Assembly (NCBI GenBank): GCA_949738465.1
Contig: CATJBQ010000040.1
Coordinates: forward strand, 1 to 35,112
Length of the DNA: 35,112 nt
Reading direction: 5' to 3'
Source of the DNA: an uncultured Lachnospiraceae bacterium
GTDB taxonomy: Bacteria; Bacillota; Clostridia; Lachnospirales; Lachnospiraceae
In this document: positions 1 through 8,354 of the stretch, piece after piece
Numbering within the stretch: the stretch's first letter is position 1
Layout of the letters: every line of letters starts with the position of its first letter
The notes under the pieces: model-generated
What the model saw: only the letters and a program-made list of their open reading frames with translations
What the model was told of the DNA's origin: nothing
The model's database searches: none
Program-made: the position numbers and the translations under genes

Positions 1-516
1 AAAGAATACCTTTTTCAACTGGAAAATGCTGAAGGAAATGGAAATATACCAGCACGATATCAGGACAAATAGCAGAATAGTTCAAGTGACCTGGTATTGG
101 TATTCTGTGATACAGATAAAAAACCTTATGAACAGTATAAAGATATCAAGCGAAAAATCAACAAATTTCATGGGGTTGAAAATGCAGCAGACCAGATTGT
201 TATATATGGAAATCCCTGTACCATGCAAATCATCATTGAACATTGGGATGATGTGTTACTTAGTTCCAATAAAAAAAAGAAAAATGCCCCGATTATCTTT
301 GACCTTACAGGCGTTGAAGGGTACAAAGGGAGAGCAGAACAACGGCAAGCATTGTTTTCCCGGATTACAAAGGAAAACTATCAGAAAATGCGGGAGCGAA
401 TCAAAAAGCTGCCATCTGATGATACAATAGAAGGAAGCACGAATTTTGGCAGATTTATTGACTACTTTACAATGGATGACAGTAAATGGATACAAAAAAT
501 CAACAATGCTTTGTAA
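1..516 (+). pseudogene. Toprim/RloB-like protein, C-terminal part, interrupted by a stop
   Basis: Reading frame 1 is open from the window edge, meets a TAG at 70-72, and continues open to the TAA at 514-516. The part after the stop has a hydrophobic strand ending in acidic residues (LVLVFCDTD) and later a segment NPCTMQIIIEHW. This resembles the DxD and NPxxE-like blocks of RloB/Toprim-fold proteins that accompany restriction and abortive-infection loci. The only starts after the stop are non-ATG codons such as the TTG at 97, which lies inside the conserved strand and has no ribosome binding site, so the downstream part is unlikely to be an independent gene. The DNA is clearly AT-richer than the sugar locus that follows directly. 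I infer a decayed defence-type gene whose 5' part lies outside the window. The family assignment is tentative; a sequencing error at the TAG is possible. Confidence 0.45.
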
Positions 517-2288
517 TGAAAAGAATAATAAACCGCCTGAAAAAATGCATCGATAACATCAAATTAAAAAGAAAAATGACCTTCGTCTGGCTGCTGAGCG
601 TTGTGGTGATCCTGGCGTTCGCGGTCTGGGGGAACCACAACATCATACGGACCTACAACGACACTCTGTATTCCGTTATGGTGGATTCCATGAAGTACGC
701 CCTGATCGAAATATCCGACCGGCTGGAGAATTATGAGGTGTTGGGAGAAACCTTGTTCCGCAACCAGAAGATCCAGGAGACGCTGATTGATATTCAAAGA
801 GCCGGACGGGTATATTCCTCCAACTATGAGGAGATCGAACACCAGATCGTAGTGGAGAAAAGCCGGTATGATTATATCAATTATGTCGTACTGATCGATG
901 AGGCTACAGGTACGGCTTTCGGGGAGACCACCAAAGTAAAATTGAGCCCCGAGAAGATGGAAAAGATCCAGGAGGTGACGGAGGAGCATCGGGGGAAATC
1001 CGCCTGGATTACCGCATACGGGAAGGAGTCCCAGATGATTTTAACCAGGAAGATCAAAAGCATTGAGAATCTGGGAAAGGATACCCTGGCAACCCTCATT
1101 ATCAATGTGGATATCGATTCCCTGATGCAGGACATGGGGATCCTCAAGCAAAATCACTTTCTGGGAATCCTGGTGGATGAGGAGGGAAATGCGTTAAGCG
1201 GAAGCGGGGCCTGCACCAATGATGAGGTTCAGACGATTTACCGGCAGGCCAGGGATGCGCGGTTTGTGGTCGCCAAGGTGGAGGGGCAGCGGTATTTTGC
1301 CGTTTACCAGGAGGAGAAAAACCAGAGCTGGGGTTACCTGTACCTTACGGATTACGACGGCATTTTCAGTGAAATCAATGCGAACTTAAAGAGAGTGATT
1401 CTGGTGGGAATCGCCTGTGTCCTGCTGATCCTGATGCTGAACAGCTTTTTTACCCGGGATATTCTCCAGGGCTTTGACGGATTGATCCAGTCCTTCCAGG
1501 CTTTTGCCAAGGATATTTCCAAGCCCCGTCTCCGCCAGCCCTTTGCGCGGAAGGATGAGATCGGCGCCCTGTATCGGCAGTTCGACTTGATGCAGGAGAA
1601 GGTGGTGGAGCTGATCCGGGAAAATTATGTCATTGAGCTGGAGCGGAAGCGGGCACAGGTGGAGATGCTGGAGACGCAGATCAATCCCCATTTTCTCTAC
1701 AACACTCTGCAGACCATCGACTGGCGGGCGAAGGCCCTTCACAGCGTGGAAATCAGCAGGATGGTGGAAGCGCTGAGCCAGATTTTACAGGTTACCCTGT
1801 CCAATAAAAAGACCTTTCTCACCGTGGAGGAAGAGCTGGATCTGGTGTGGCAGTTTGTCACCATACAGAAAATGCGGATGGAGGGAGAACTGGCTTATGA
1901 GGTCCGGGTGGATCAGGAATTGCTGGAGGCCAGGATTCCCAAGCTGATTATCCAGCCCCTGGTGGAAAACGGCATCAGCCATTCCATGAATTCCATGCTG
2001 CCGGTCATTCAGATTTTTGTGGAGGTGAAGCGCCGGGAGGATCAGATCGTAATCTGCGTGAAAAATAACGGGTCATGTTTTCCCGAAGATCTTCTGAACA
2101 AGCTGAAACAGGGAAAGATCCAGCCCACGGGCCACGGAATCGGCATTACCAATATCGACGCAAGGATCAGGCTGACCTACGGGGAAGCTTACGGGATTGA
2201 TTTTTATAATGAAGGGGAATATGCAGCCGCAAGGCTGACGCTTCCTTTGGAAGTGGAGGGGGACGATGTATCAATTAATGATTGTTGA
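516..2288 (+). CDS. YesM-type sensor histidine kinase
   Basis: This is a membrane histidine kinase of about 590 residues that pairs with the next gene to sense an extracellular sugar signal. A transmembrane helix at residues 21-38 follows a Lys/Arg-rich N-terminus, then an extracellular sensor of about 250 residues and a second helix at about 294-312. A HAMP-like linker follows, then the His_kinase module with INPHFLYN (His392 the likely phosphorylation site). The ATP-binding domain has the N-box QPLVENG (Asn485) and a C-terminal GHGIGITN G-box. I chose the ATG at 516 because it overlaps the stop of the upstream remnant and keeps the basic N-terminus; an in-frame ATG at 486 would add ten unlikely residues. 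No good ribosome binding site precedes 516, so expression may depend on read-through from the AT-rich left edge. It overlaps the response regulator by 23 bp. Confidence 0.9.
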   Translation: MKRIINRLKKCIDNIKLKRKMTFVWLLSVVVILAFAVWGNHNIIRTYNDTLYSVMVDSMKYALIEISDRLENYEVLGETLFRNQKIQETLIDIQRAGRVYSSNYEEIEHQIVVEKSRYDYINYVVLIDEATGTAFGETTKVKLSPEKMEKIQEVTEEHRGKSAWITAYGKESQMILTRKIKSIENLGKDTLATLIINVDIDSLMQDMGILKQNHFLGILVDEEGNALSGSGACTNDEVQTIYRQARDARFVVAKVEGQRYFAVYQEEKNQSWGYLYLTDYDGIFSEINANLKRVILVGIACVLLILMLNSFFTRDILQGFDGLIQSFQAFAKDISKPRLRQPFARKDEIGALYRQFDLMQEKVVELIRENYVIELERKRAQVEMLETQINPHFLYNTLQTIDWRAKALHSVEISRMVEALSQILQVTLSNKKTFLTVEEELDLVWQFVTIQKMRMEGELAYEVRVDQELLEARIPKLIIQPLVENGISHSMNSMLPVIQIFVEVKRREDQIVICVKNNGSCFPEDLLNKLKQGKIQPTGHGIGITNIDARIRLTYGEAYGIDFYNEGEYAAARLTLPLEVEGDDVSINDC

Positions 2289-3021
2289 CGACGAGAAGGC
2301 CATGTGTGAGCTTCTGGCGGAGATCATACCCTGGGAGGATGTGGGCGTTTCGGTGGCGGGAATCTGTAAAAATGGTCTGGAGGCGTACGAAAAAGCCATG
2401 GAGCTTAAGCCGGATATGATCCTGACAGATATCAAGATGCCGGGAATCGACGGCATCGAGCTGATCCGCAGGTTATCCGGGGAGGGCTTAAAAACAAGGT
2501 TTATCCTTTTGTCGGCATACGGAGAATTCGAGTATGCCAGGCAGGCCATGAAGTACAATGTCAAGCATTATCTGCTAAAGCCCTGCAACGAGGAACAGAT
2601 CCTCCAGGCAGTTAGTGAGATCTGCGCGGAGTTAGTTAGCGCAAACGCTGAAGACCAGAAGCAGAAGCCCAAAAAGCGGTACTCGGATATTACACGGAGT
2701 GTGCTGAAAATCGTGGAGGAATCCTTAGCGGATCCGGAGCTTTCCCTAAAATGGATTGCGGAGAACCGGCTGTTTATGAACGCGGACTATATCAGCAGGA
2801 AGTTTTCCCAGGATACGGGCCAGAAGTTTTCCACGTATCTCAACGCGTTTCGCATGAACCGGGCCAGGACGCTTTTGCTGTCCCAGGAATATCACAATAT
2901 TTACGATATTGCCGATCAGGTAGGCTATGGAAATAATCCCCGTTATTTTAGCCAGATTTTCAAAAAGGTAACCGGGGTAAGCCCGACGGAATATATAAAA
3001 AGAGAAACAAAAGAATCTTAA
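2266..3021 (+). CDS. YesN/AraC-type response regulator
   Basis: This cytoplasmic response regulator of 251 residues is the partner of the kinase just upstream. The receiver domain (about 1-120) has the acidic pocket D8-D9, phospho-acceptor Asp55 in LTDIKMPG, and Lys105 in YLLKP. Residues about 150-250 form a two-helix-turn-helix AraC DNA-binding domain ending in the typical YGNNPRYFSQIFKKVTGVSPTEY-like signature. The start ATG lies inside the end of the kinase gene, which implies translational coupling. The gene is followed by a strong terminator and then the lipoprotein gene, so the likely target is the promoter of that transporter, as is usual for such triplets. The sugar ligand cannot be read from the sequence. 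Confidence 0.92.
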   Translation: MYQLMIVDDEKAMCELLAEIIPWEDVGVSVAGICKNGLEAYEKAMELKPDMILTDIKMPGIDGIELIRRLSGEGLKTRFILLSAYGEFEYARQAMKYNVKHYLLKPCNEEQILQAVSEICAELVSANAEDQKQKPKKRYSDITRSVLKIVEESLADPELSLKWIAENRLFMNADYISRKFSQDTGQKFSTYLNAFRMNRARTLLLSQEYHNIYDIADQVGYGNNPRYFSQIFKKVTGVSPTEYIKRETKES

Positions 3022-3050
3022 AACAGCATAAATAGATCAAAATAACGAAA

Positions 3051-3076
3051 CCGACTTCGATAGAAGTCGGTTTTTT
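3051..3076 (+). terminator. Rho-independent terminator after the first two-component system
   Basis: A perfect 8-bp stem, CCGACTTC (3051-3058) with GAAGTCGG (3063-3070), has a 4-nt loop and is followed by six T residues. It separates the regulator pair from the transporter genes, so these are separate transcription units. Confidence 0.9.
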
Positions 3077-3100
3077 GAACAAAATGTACGGGTTTTTGTG

Positions 3101-3160
3101 TAGGAGTGTTGGACATAATTCTATATAATACAGATTATAAAACAAAGGAGGAGGAATAGA
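3101..3160 (+). promoter_or_regulatory. Likely activator-dependent promoter of the first sugar transporter
   Basis: A consensus -10 box TATAAT lies at 3124-3129. No acceptable -35 box sits 16-18 bp upstream (the expected place reads close to TAGGAG), which fits a promoter that needs the AraC-type regulator. A strong ribosome binding site AAAGGAGGAGG lies just before the ATG at 3163. Confidence 0.5.
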
Positions 3161-3162
3161 AA

Positions 3163-4560
3163 ATGAAGAAAAAAGTTTTATCCATGTTACTGGTGTGCGT
3201 AATGGCGGTTTCCCTCGTGGCATGCGGCGGGGGAAAGGATGACAATTCCAAGGAAGGAGAGGGGAATACCTCCCAGGAGAAGGAGAATCCGGGAGAGGCC
3301 CCAAAGTCGGAGGAGAATCCGGAAGGAACGCCTGAAGATGCAGGGGAGGAGGTTCTCCTGACGGCAGCCTGGTGGGGCTCCCAGGACCGGAACGACAGAT
3401 TTACAGGGGCCTTTGACGCCTACACGGCGGGCAGTCCCAATGTAACCTTTGAATTTCAGATCAACGGGTTTTCGGATCACTTGACGGCTCTTTCCGCATC
3501 GGCGGCCTCCGATACCATGCCGGATCTGGCCATGCTCCAGACGGATTATCTGAAGACCTACACAGACGCCGGAAAGCTGCTGGATCTGACGCCGTATATT
3601 GAGAGCGGGGCGCTGGATCTCTCCAAGGTGCCGGAGAATGTGATTGCCACAGGCAAGGTGGGAGAGGGCGTTTACGGGATCTCGGCAGGCAGCAACGCGG
3701 CTTCCCTGATCTATAACAAGACCCTGCTTGAGGAAAATGGCATCGAGATCAAGAACCTTATGAGCTACGAGGAATTTATCGAGGTCTGCCGGGCGGTTTA
3801 TGAGAAGACAGGGGTGAAGACACAGTTTGACAATATGGCTACCTGGCTGCAGTTTCTGTCCCGGGAGAATGGAAAGCCGCTTTTTGACGGGAATGCCCTT
3901 GGGGCAGACAGCGCCGAAGTGTTCCTGCCCTTCTATGAGATGGTGGAAACCGGAAAAAGCGAGGGCTGGCTCATCGACCAGGGAATCCAGACCGCCAACG
4001 GAGGCTCCACCGAGGAACAGGCGCTGGTGAAATATACTTCCCCGGAAACACAGTCCTGGTGCTCCTTCTTCAATTCCAACCAGATGGTGAGTCTGCAGGC
4101 TGTAGCGCCAGAAGGGGTGGAGCTTGATCTTGTCACCATGCCCTGCAAGGATCCGGCTAAGGCTTATTATATCCGGCAGGCTATGTGCTGGACCATCTCC
4201 GCAGGCAGCCAGAATATCGACGAGGCCATCGCCGTGCTGAACTGGTGGATCAATTCGGAAGATGCAAACGCAATTATTCTGGGAGAGCCGGGCGTTCCCG
4301 CCAACACGGATATTTCGGATTTTGTTGCCGGAAAGCTGGACGACACCACCGCGAAAACCTTCCGTTACGTCACGGATGTGGTGATTTCCAACAGCTCGGC
4401 CGGGGATCCGCCGGCGGAAAACGGGGCCTCCCAGGTGCAGGGCGAGCTTGCCAACCAGGTATGTGAAAAGGTTGCCTATGGAGAGCTTACCGCAGAGGAA
4501 GCTGCCCAGGAATTCTTTGAGCAGGCCAACGCGATCATGGCGGCCGGGGCTTCTGAGTAG
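3163..4560 (+). CDS. Sugar ABC transporter substrate-binding lipoprotein (CUT1)
   Basis: This is a 465-residue extracytoplasmic solute-binding protein of the family-1 type that captures an oligosaccharide or glycoside for the two permeases that follow. A lipoprotein signal peptide ends in the lipobox LVAC with Cys21 as the lipidated residue. It is followed by a linker of about 40 residues very rich in Glu, Gly, Pro and Asn, which probably spans the wall-proximal layer. The mature domain has the usual WWGSQDRND start, MPDLAMLQ and a C-terminal WINSEDANAI region. The AAAGGAGGAGG site supports the ATG at 3163. Only 24 bp without a terminator separate it from the first permease. The substrate is not determinable from sequence alone. 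Confidence 0.93.
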   Translation: MKKKVLSMLLVCVMAVSLVACGGGKDDNSKEGEGNTSQEKENPGEAPKSEENPEGTPEDAGEEVLLTAAWWGSQDRNDRFTGAFDAYTAGSPNVTFEFQINGFSDHLTALSASAASDTMPDLAMLQTDYLKTYTDAGKLLDLTPYIESGALDLSKVPENVIATGKVGEGVYGISAGSNAASLIYNKTLLEENGIEIKNLMSYEEFIEVCRAVYEKTGVKTQFDNMATWLQFLSRENGKPLFDGNALGADSAEVFLPFYEMVETGKSEGWLIDQGIQTANGGSTEEQALVKYTSPETQSWCSFFNSNQMVSLQAVAPEGVELDLVTMPCKDPAKAYYIRQAMCWTISAGSQNIDEAIAVLNWWINSEDANAIILGEPGVPANTDISDFVAGKLDDTTAKTFRYVTDVVISNSSAGDPPAENGASQVQGELANQVCEKVAYGELTAEEAAQEFFEQANAIMAAGASE

Positions 4561-4584
4561 AGCCGCAAAAGGCAGGAGGTTACT

Positions 4585-5517
4585 TTGTTGAAAAGAAATA
4601 GCGCAGTAAAAGCGAAAACGAATGGAAAGGGCGGATGGACAGGACGGTTATATAAAGGGCTGATGAAGGAAAGTACGGCAGGCATTGTATTTTGCCTGCC
4701 CTTCCTCCTGGGGTTTTTGTTTTTCATCTTAATTCCGCTGCTGCTGTCCTTCTACTATTCTCTGTGCAAATACAATATTGTGGGGCAGTCAAGGTTTATC
4801 GGAATCGACAATTATATTAATATTTTTTCGGACGCCAAGTTCTGGAAATCCCTGGGCGTGACGGGTTTTTACGCAGTGATATCGGTTCCCTTGCGGGTGG
4901 TTTTTGCGCTGCTGGTGGCGCTGCTGCTGGTGCGGGATACCAAGGTAACGCCCATTTACCGGGCCATGTATTACCTTCCGTCCTTATTGGGATCCTCCGT
5001 GGCCGTAGCAATCCTGTGGAAACAGATGTTCGGTTATGACGGGCTGATAAACGCCATCTTTGGCTTTAGGATCGCGTGGCTGGGAGAAACCAGAACGGCC
5101 ATATGGGTGCTGATTTTGCTGAGTGTCTGGCAGTTTGGTTCGTCCATGCTGATTTTTGTTTCAAGCCTCAAACAGATCCCGGCCTCCCTGTACGAGGCCG
5201 CCAGGGTGGACGGCGCTAACAGCCTGCAGAATTTTTTCCGGATTACGCTGCCCTTGTTGTCGCCCACGATTTTCTTTAACCTGGTGATGCAGTCCATCAA
5301 CGGACTGATGGTATTTGCCTCGGGACAGATCATTACGGCAGGGAAACCGCTGGATTCCACGCTGTTTTATGCCCTGTATATGTACAACCAGACCTTTTCC
5401 TACAACAATGCGGGATATGGCTCTGCCCTGGGCTGGGTGCTGATCGTCATTGTGGCGCTCTATACGGCAATCCTGTTCTGGACGAAAAAATTCTGGGTTT
5501 ATGAGGGGGGATTGTAG
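4585..5517 (+). CDS. CUT1 ABC transporter permease, UgpA/LacF type
   Basis: This inner-membrane permease of about 310 residues is one half of the translocation pore for the preceding binding protein. Hydrophobic helices run throughout; the first begins near residue 35 after a basic N-terminus. The cytoplasmic EAA loop that docks the ATPase reads YEAARVDGANSLQNFFRITLP, with EAA at about 204-206. The start is TTG: two adjacent TTG codons at 4585 and 4588 follow AGGAGG at 4574-4579, and the second has the better 8-nt spacing. There is no ATPase gene here, so it must use a shared MsmK-like ATPase encoded elsewhere. It ends 2 bp before the next permease. Confidence 0.92.
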   Translation: MLKRNSAVKAKTNGKGGWTGRLYKGLMKESTAGIVFCLPFLLGFLFFILIPLLLSFYYSLCKYNIVGQSRFIGIDNYINIFSDAKFWKSLGVTGFYAVISVPLRVVFALLVALLLVRDTKVTPIYRAMYYLPSLLGSSVAVAILWKQMFGYDGLINAIFGFRIAWLGETRTAIWVLILLSVWQFGSSMLIFVSSLKQIPASLYEAARVDGANSLQNFFRITLPLLSPTIFFNLVMQSINGLMVFASGQIITAGKPLDSTLFYALYMYNQTFSYNNAGYGSALGWVLIVIVALYTAILFWTKKFWVYEGGL

Positions 5518-5519
5518 CG

Positions 5520-6362
5520 GTGGCAAGGAAAAAACGAAGAAAAGTAATCTATCATATCCTGACGATGCTGTTCGGGGTGGTGATGATCTATCCCTTGTTG
5601 TGGATGGTTTTCAGCAGCGTAAAGGAGAGCAATACCATATTCCTTACGGCAACCCGGTTGCTGCCGGAGAAGGCTACCTTTGAAAATTATGTCAACGGCT
5701 GGCAGGGATTTTCAAAGGTGTCGTTCGGGGTATTTATCAAAAATACCCTGCTTGTGGCCGTGATTGCCATGGCCCTGACGGTGATCTCCTCGGCCCTGGT
5801 ATCCTATGGACTGGCAAGGCTGCGGTTTCGCGGGAGAAATGTCCTGTTTGCCCTGGTGCTTCTTACGATGATGCTTCCGGGAGAAATCGTGATGATCCCC
5901 CGGTATCTGTGGTTTAACAAGCTAAACTGGGTGAATACATATCTGCCGATGACGGTTCCCTGCGCCTTTGCCATCCAGGGCTTTATGGTGTACCAGATGA
6001 AAAATTTTATTGAGGGCCTGCCAAAGGAGCTGACGGAGGCGGCAAAAATCGACGGCTGCTCCTATTATTCGATTTTTACCAGGATTGTCTTGCCGCTGCT
6101 GAAGCCGGCGATGGGGACCGTGGCGATTTTTTCCTTCATCAATAACTGGAATGATTACATGTCGCCGCTGCTCTATTTAAAATCGGTGCCAAAATACACG
6201 GTCAGCCTGGCGCTGAAGCTGTTTTGCGACCAGACCTCCACCTCCGATTACGGCGCGATGTTCGCCATGGCGTCTGTGTCGCTGCTGCCGGTGATTCTGA
6301 TTTTTATTTTCTGCCAGAGATACCTGGTGGAGGGGATCAGCACCCAGGGGCTGAAGGGATAG
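5520..6362 (+). CDS. CUT1 ABC transporter permease, UgpE/LacG (MalG) type
   Basis: This is the second permease subunit of the first importer, 280 residues. It has the MalG-family layout: a first helix near residues 12-30, an extracellular stretch containing FENYVNGWQG, and the EAA loop LTEAAKIDGCSYYSIFTRIVLP with Glu173. The start is a GTG at 5520 directly after the previous stop; the G-rich stretch just upstream acts as the ribosome binding site. Coupled translation of the two permeases is expected for equal amounts. The following TIM-barrel/oxidoreductase gene begins 37 bp later with no terminator, so the importer and the enzymes probably share a transcript. Confidence 0.92.
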   Translation: MARKKRRKVIYHILTMLFGVVMIYPLLWMVFSSVKESNTIFLTATRLLPEKATFENYVNGWQGFSKVSFGVFIKNTLLVAVIAMALTVISSALVSYGLARLRFRGRNVLFALVLLTMMLPGEIVMIPRYLWFNKLNWVNTYLPMTVPCAFAIQGFMVYQMKNFIEGLPKELTEAAKIDGCSYYSIFTRIVLPLLKPAMGTVAIFSFINNWNDYMSPLLYLKSVPKYTVSLALKLFCDQTSTSDYGAMFAMASVSLLPVILIFIFCQRYLVEGISTQGLKG

Positions 6363-6399
6363 ACAAGGACCGGAGAAAAAGACAGGAAGGAGAACGAAT

Positions 6400-8289
6400 A
6401 TGTATATTTCTATTTTTACAGACGAGCTGTATCTGGACGCTGCGGAGGTTCTGCCCATTGTAAAGGGCTGGGGAATGGAGTATGTGGATTTCCGGGGGCA
6501 GATCAACGGAAAGGGGATCGAGTACCAGACCGATGCGGAATTGTATGAGCTGCGGGACAGGCTTAAGGAGCTGGGCTTAAAAGCCGGGGTACTGCAGACC
6601 TCCTTAGCCAAGGTCCATCTGCCGGGGCCGGAGATTCTGGAGCATGAAAAGGAGAAGCTGGAAGGAATTATCCGCGCTTCGCGGATTTTGGGAACCCGGC
6701 TGGTACGGTGCTTTAATTACTGGCAGCAGGAGCCGGAGGATAAGGATTTTGGGAAGCTGGCAATGATGCCGGATCTGATGAACCAGGTGCTGGAGCGCTT
6801 TATGCCTTTAGCGAAGCTGGCGAAGGAGGCGGGACTGATTCTGGGCTTTGAGAACTGCGGCCAGACGCCCAATGAGGTGATCGCTTTGCTTAAGGCCCTT
6901 GGCGTGCCGGAGTGGGGGCTTGCCTGGGATGTGGCCAATTATTACGAGGTGCTTCCGGAGGCGGCAGGAGACGGCATCGCCTATTTTGAAAAAGCCCTTT
7001 CCTATGCCAACATGATCCATGTGAAAAGCTGGGGCGCCATCGACGGGCTGGGCTATCGGAAGGTTCCCTGGGAACGGGTGCTGGCGGGGGCATTATCCAC
7101 CGGTAAGGATCTGCCTATTTCTGTGGAAACCCATAATCCGGCGGATTCCCCCTACAGCCATAAGGAGGCCAGCCGGCTGGTATACGAGGCGGTGAAGCGG
7201 GCCTGGCCGGCGTCGGCGCCTGCGGACCTTCACAGCGCCCTGGCGGTGAAGGAGGAATTTGTAAGGGATTATGATGACGATCCGGTGCGGTTTGTGGTTG
7301 TGGGGCTTGGCATGGGGAAGAACCGGGCCAGGCAGTTGACGGAGACCGCCGGAACCATGCTGTACGGGGTATGCGATATCCGTCCGGAGCGGGCCAGGGA
7401 AGTCGGGGAGTTGTTCGGTGTTCCCTACAGCGACGACATTGAGGTCTTTCTGGCGGATCCCAGGGTGGAGGTGATGTATGTGGTGACGCCCACCGGGGAG
7501 CATTGTTCGGTAGCGAACAAATGTTTGGATGCAGGAAAGCATGTGCTGCTGACCAAGCCCATGGATGCCACGGTGGAGGCCTGTGACGTGACCATAACAA
7601 AAGCCAGGGAGAAGGGCCTGCTGCTGGGGCTTGACTTTGACTTCCAGTTTGACGCAGGGCTGGCGGCTCTCCGGCAGGCGGTGGAGGAGGGATTTTTCGG
7701 AAAAATGCTTTCCGCCAATATCATGCTGAACGTTCTTCGGACCGATGCGTATTATCAGGAAAACGGCGGCTGGCGCGGAACCTGGGCGCTGGACGGCGGC
7801 GGGGCCATGTCGAACCAGGGCGTCCACGAGGTACAGCGGCTGCTCTCCCTTTTTGGGATGCCAGAGGAGGTAAAAGCCGATATTTTCACAAAAAATCATG
7901 CCATTGAGGCGGAGGATGAGGGGATTTCCCTGTGGAAATACCAGGATGGCTTTACCGCGCGTTTTTCCTCCACCACCTGTTACCCGGCTTCCTCCTGGTC
8001 CGTCCGGGTGGAAATTTTCGGGACCGAGGGCGCTTACTGCGATACCTTAGGCGGCCCGGAGGGGGACCATACTTACTGGTGGAAGGACGGCCGCTGGAGC
8101 GAAGAAAGCCCTTATACGGCAAAGCGGGAATGGCGGCAGGCCAGCGATAACTTTGCCTGGTGCCTACGGAAGGGCGAGGCGCTTAAGGTGGACTGGAGGG
8201 CCGGACGGGAGTCCCGGCAGGTATTGGATCAGCTCTACGAGAGCGCCAGGAAGGGCGGTGTCTGGGTTCCGGTCTATTCGCCCGAATGA
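6400..8289 (+). CDS. Fusion of a sugar isomerase/epimerase-type TIM barrel with a Gfo/Idh/MocA oxidoreductase
   Basis: This single 629-residue cytoplasmic protein joins two families that are normally separate. Residues 1 to about 280 form an AP-endonuclease-2/xylose-isomerase-like TIM barrel with a plausible metal site: Glu151 (LGFEN), Asp177 (AWDVANY), His207 (MIHVKS) and Glu243 (SVETH). From about residue 295 a Rossmann domain starts with VVVGLGMG. Lys386 lies in TKP (the EKP motif position) and His476 in the GGGAMSNQGVHE block, typical of Gfo/Idh/MocA enzymes that oxidise a sugar hydroxyl with NAD(P). In C-glycoside and 3-keto-glycoside pathways these two activities work in sequence (oxidation, then elimination or isomerisation); fusion would channel the keto intermediate. 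The start ATG follows GGAAGGAG. The frame is open and intact, so this is not a sequencing join. Substrate unknown. Confidence 0.88.
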   Translation: MYISIFTDELYLDAAEVLPIVKGWGMEYVDFRGQINGKGIEYQTDAELYELRDRLKELGLKAGVLQTSLAKVHLPGPEILEHEKEKLEGIIRASRILGTRLVRCFNYWQQEPEDKDFGKLAMMPDLMNQVLERFMPLAKLAKEAGLILGFENCGQTPNEVIALLKALGVPEWGLAWDVANYYEVLPEAAGDGIAYFEKALSYANMIHVKSWGAIDGLGYRKVPWERVLAGALSTGKDLPISVETHNPADSPYSHKEASRLVYEAVKRAWPASAPADLHSALAVKEEFVRDYDDDPVRFVVVGLGMGKNRARQLTETAGTMLYGVCDIRPERAREVGELFGVPYSDDIEVFLADPRVEVMYVVTPTGEHCSVANKCLDAGKHVLLTKPMDATVEACDVTITKAREKGLLLGLDFDFQFDAGLAALRQAVEEGFFGKMLSANIMLNVLRTDAYYQENGGWRGTWALDGGGAMSNQGVHEVQRLLSLFGMPEEVKADIFTKNHAIEAEDEGISLWKYQDGFTARFSSTTCYPASSWSVRVEIFGTEGAYCDTLGGPEGDHTYWWKDGRWSEESPYTAKREWRQASDNFAWCLRKGEALKVDWRAGRESRQVLDQLYESARKGGVWVPVYSPE

Positions 8290-8354
8290 GAGCGGAACAG
8301 ACGGGATCAACAAACAGACCGGGGATTGAAAACGGGAATAGGAGGAGCCGGCTA

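Noticed and set aside
97-516. Independent 139-residue gene starting at a TTG
   Set aside because: The TTG lies inside a conserved-looking strand and has no ribosome binding site. The frame continues upstream to a stop and beyond, so a broken longer gene is more likely.
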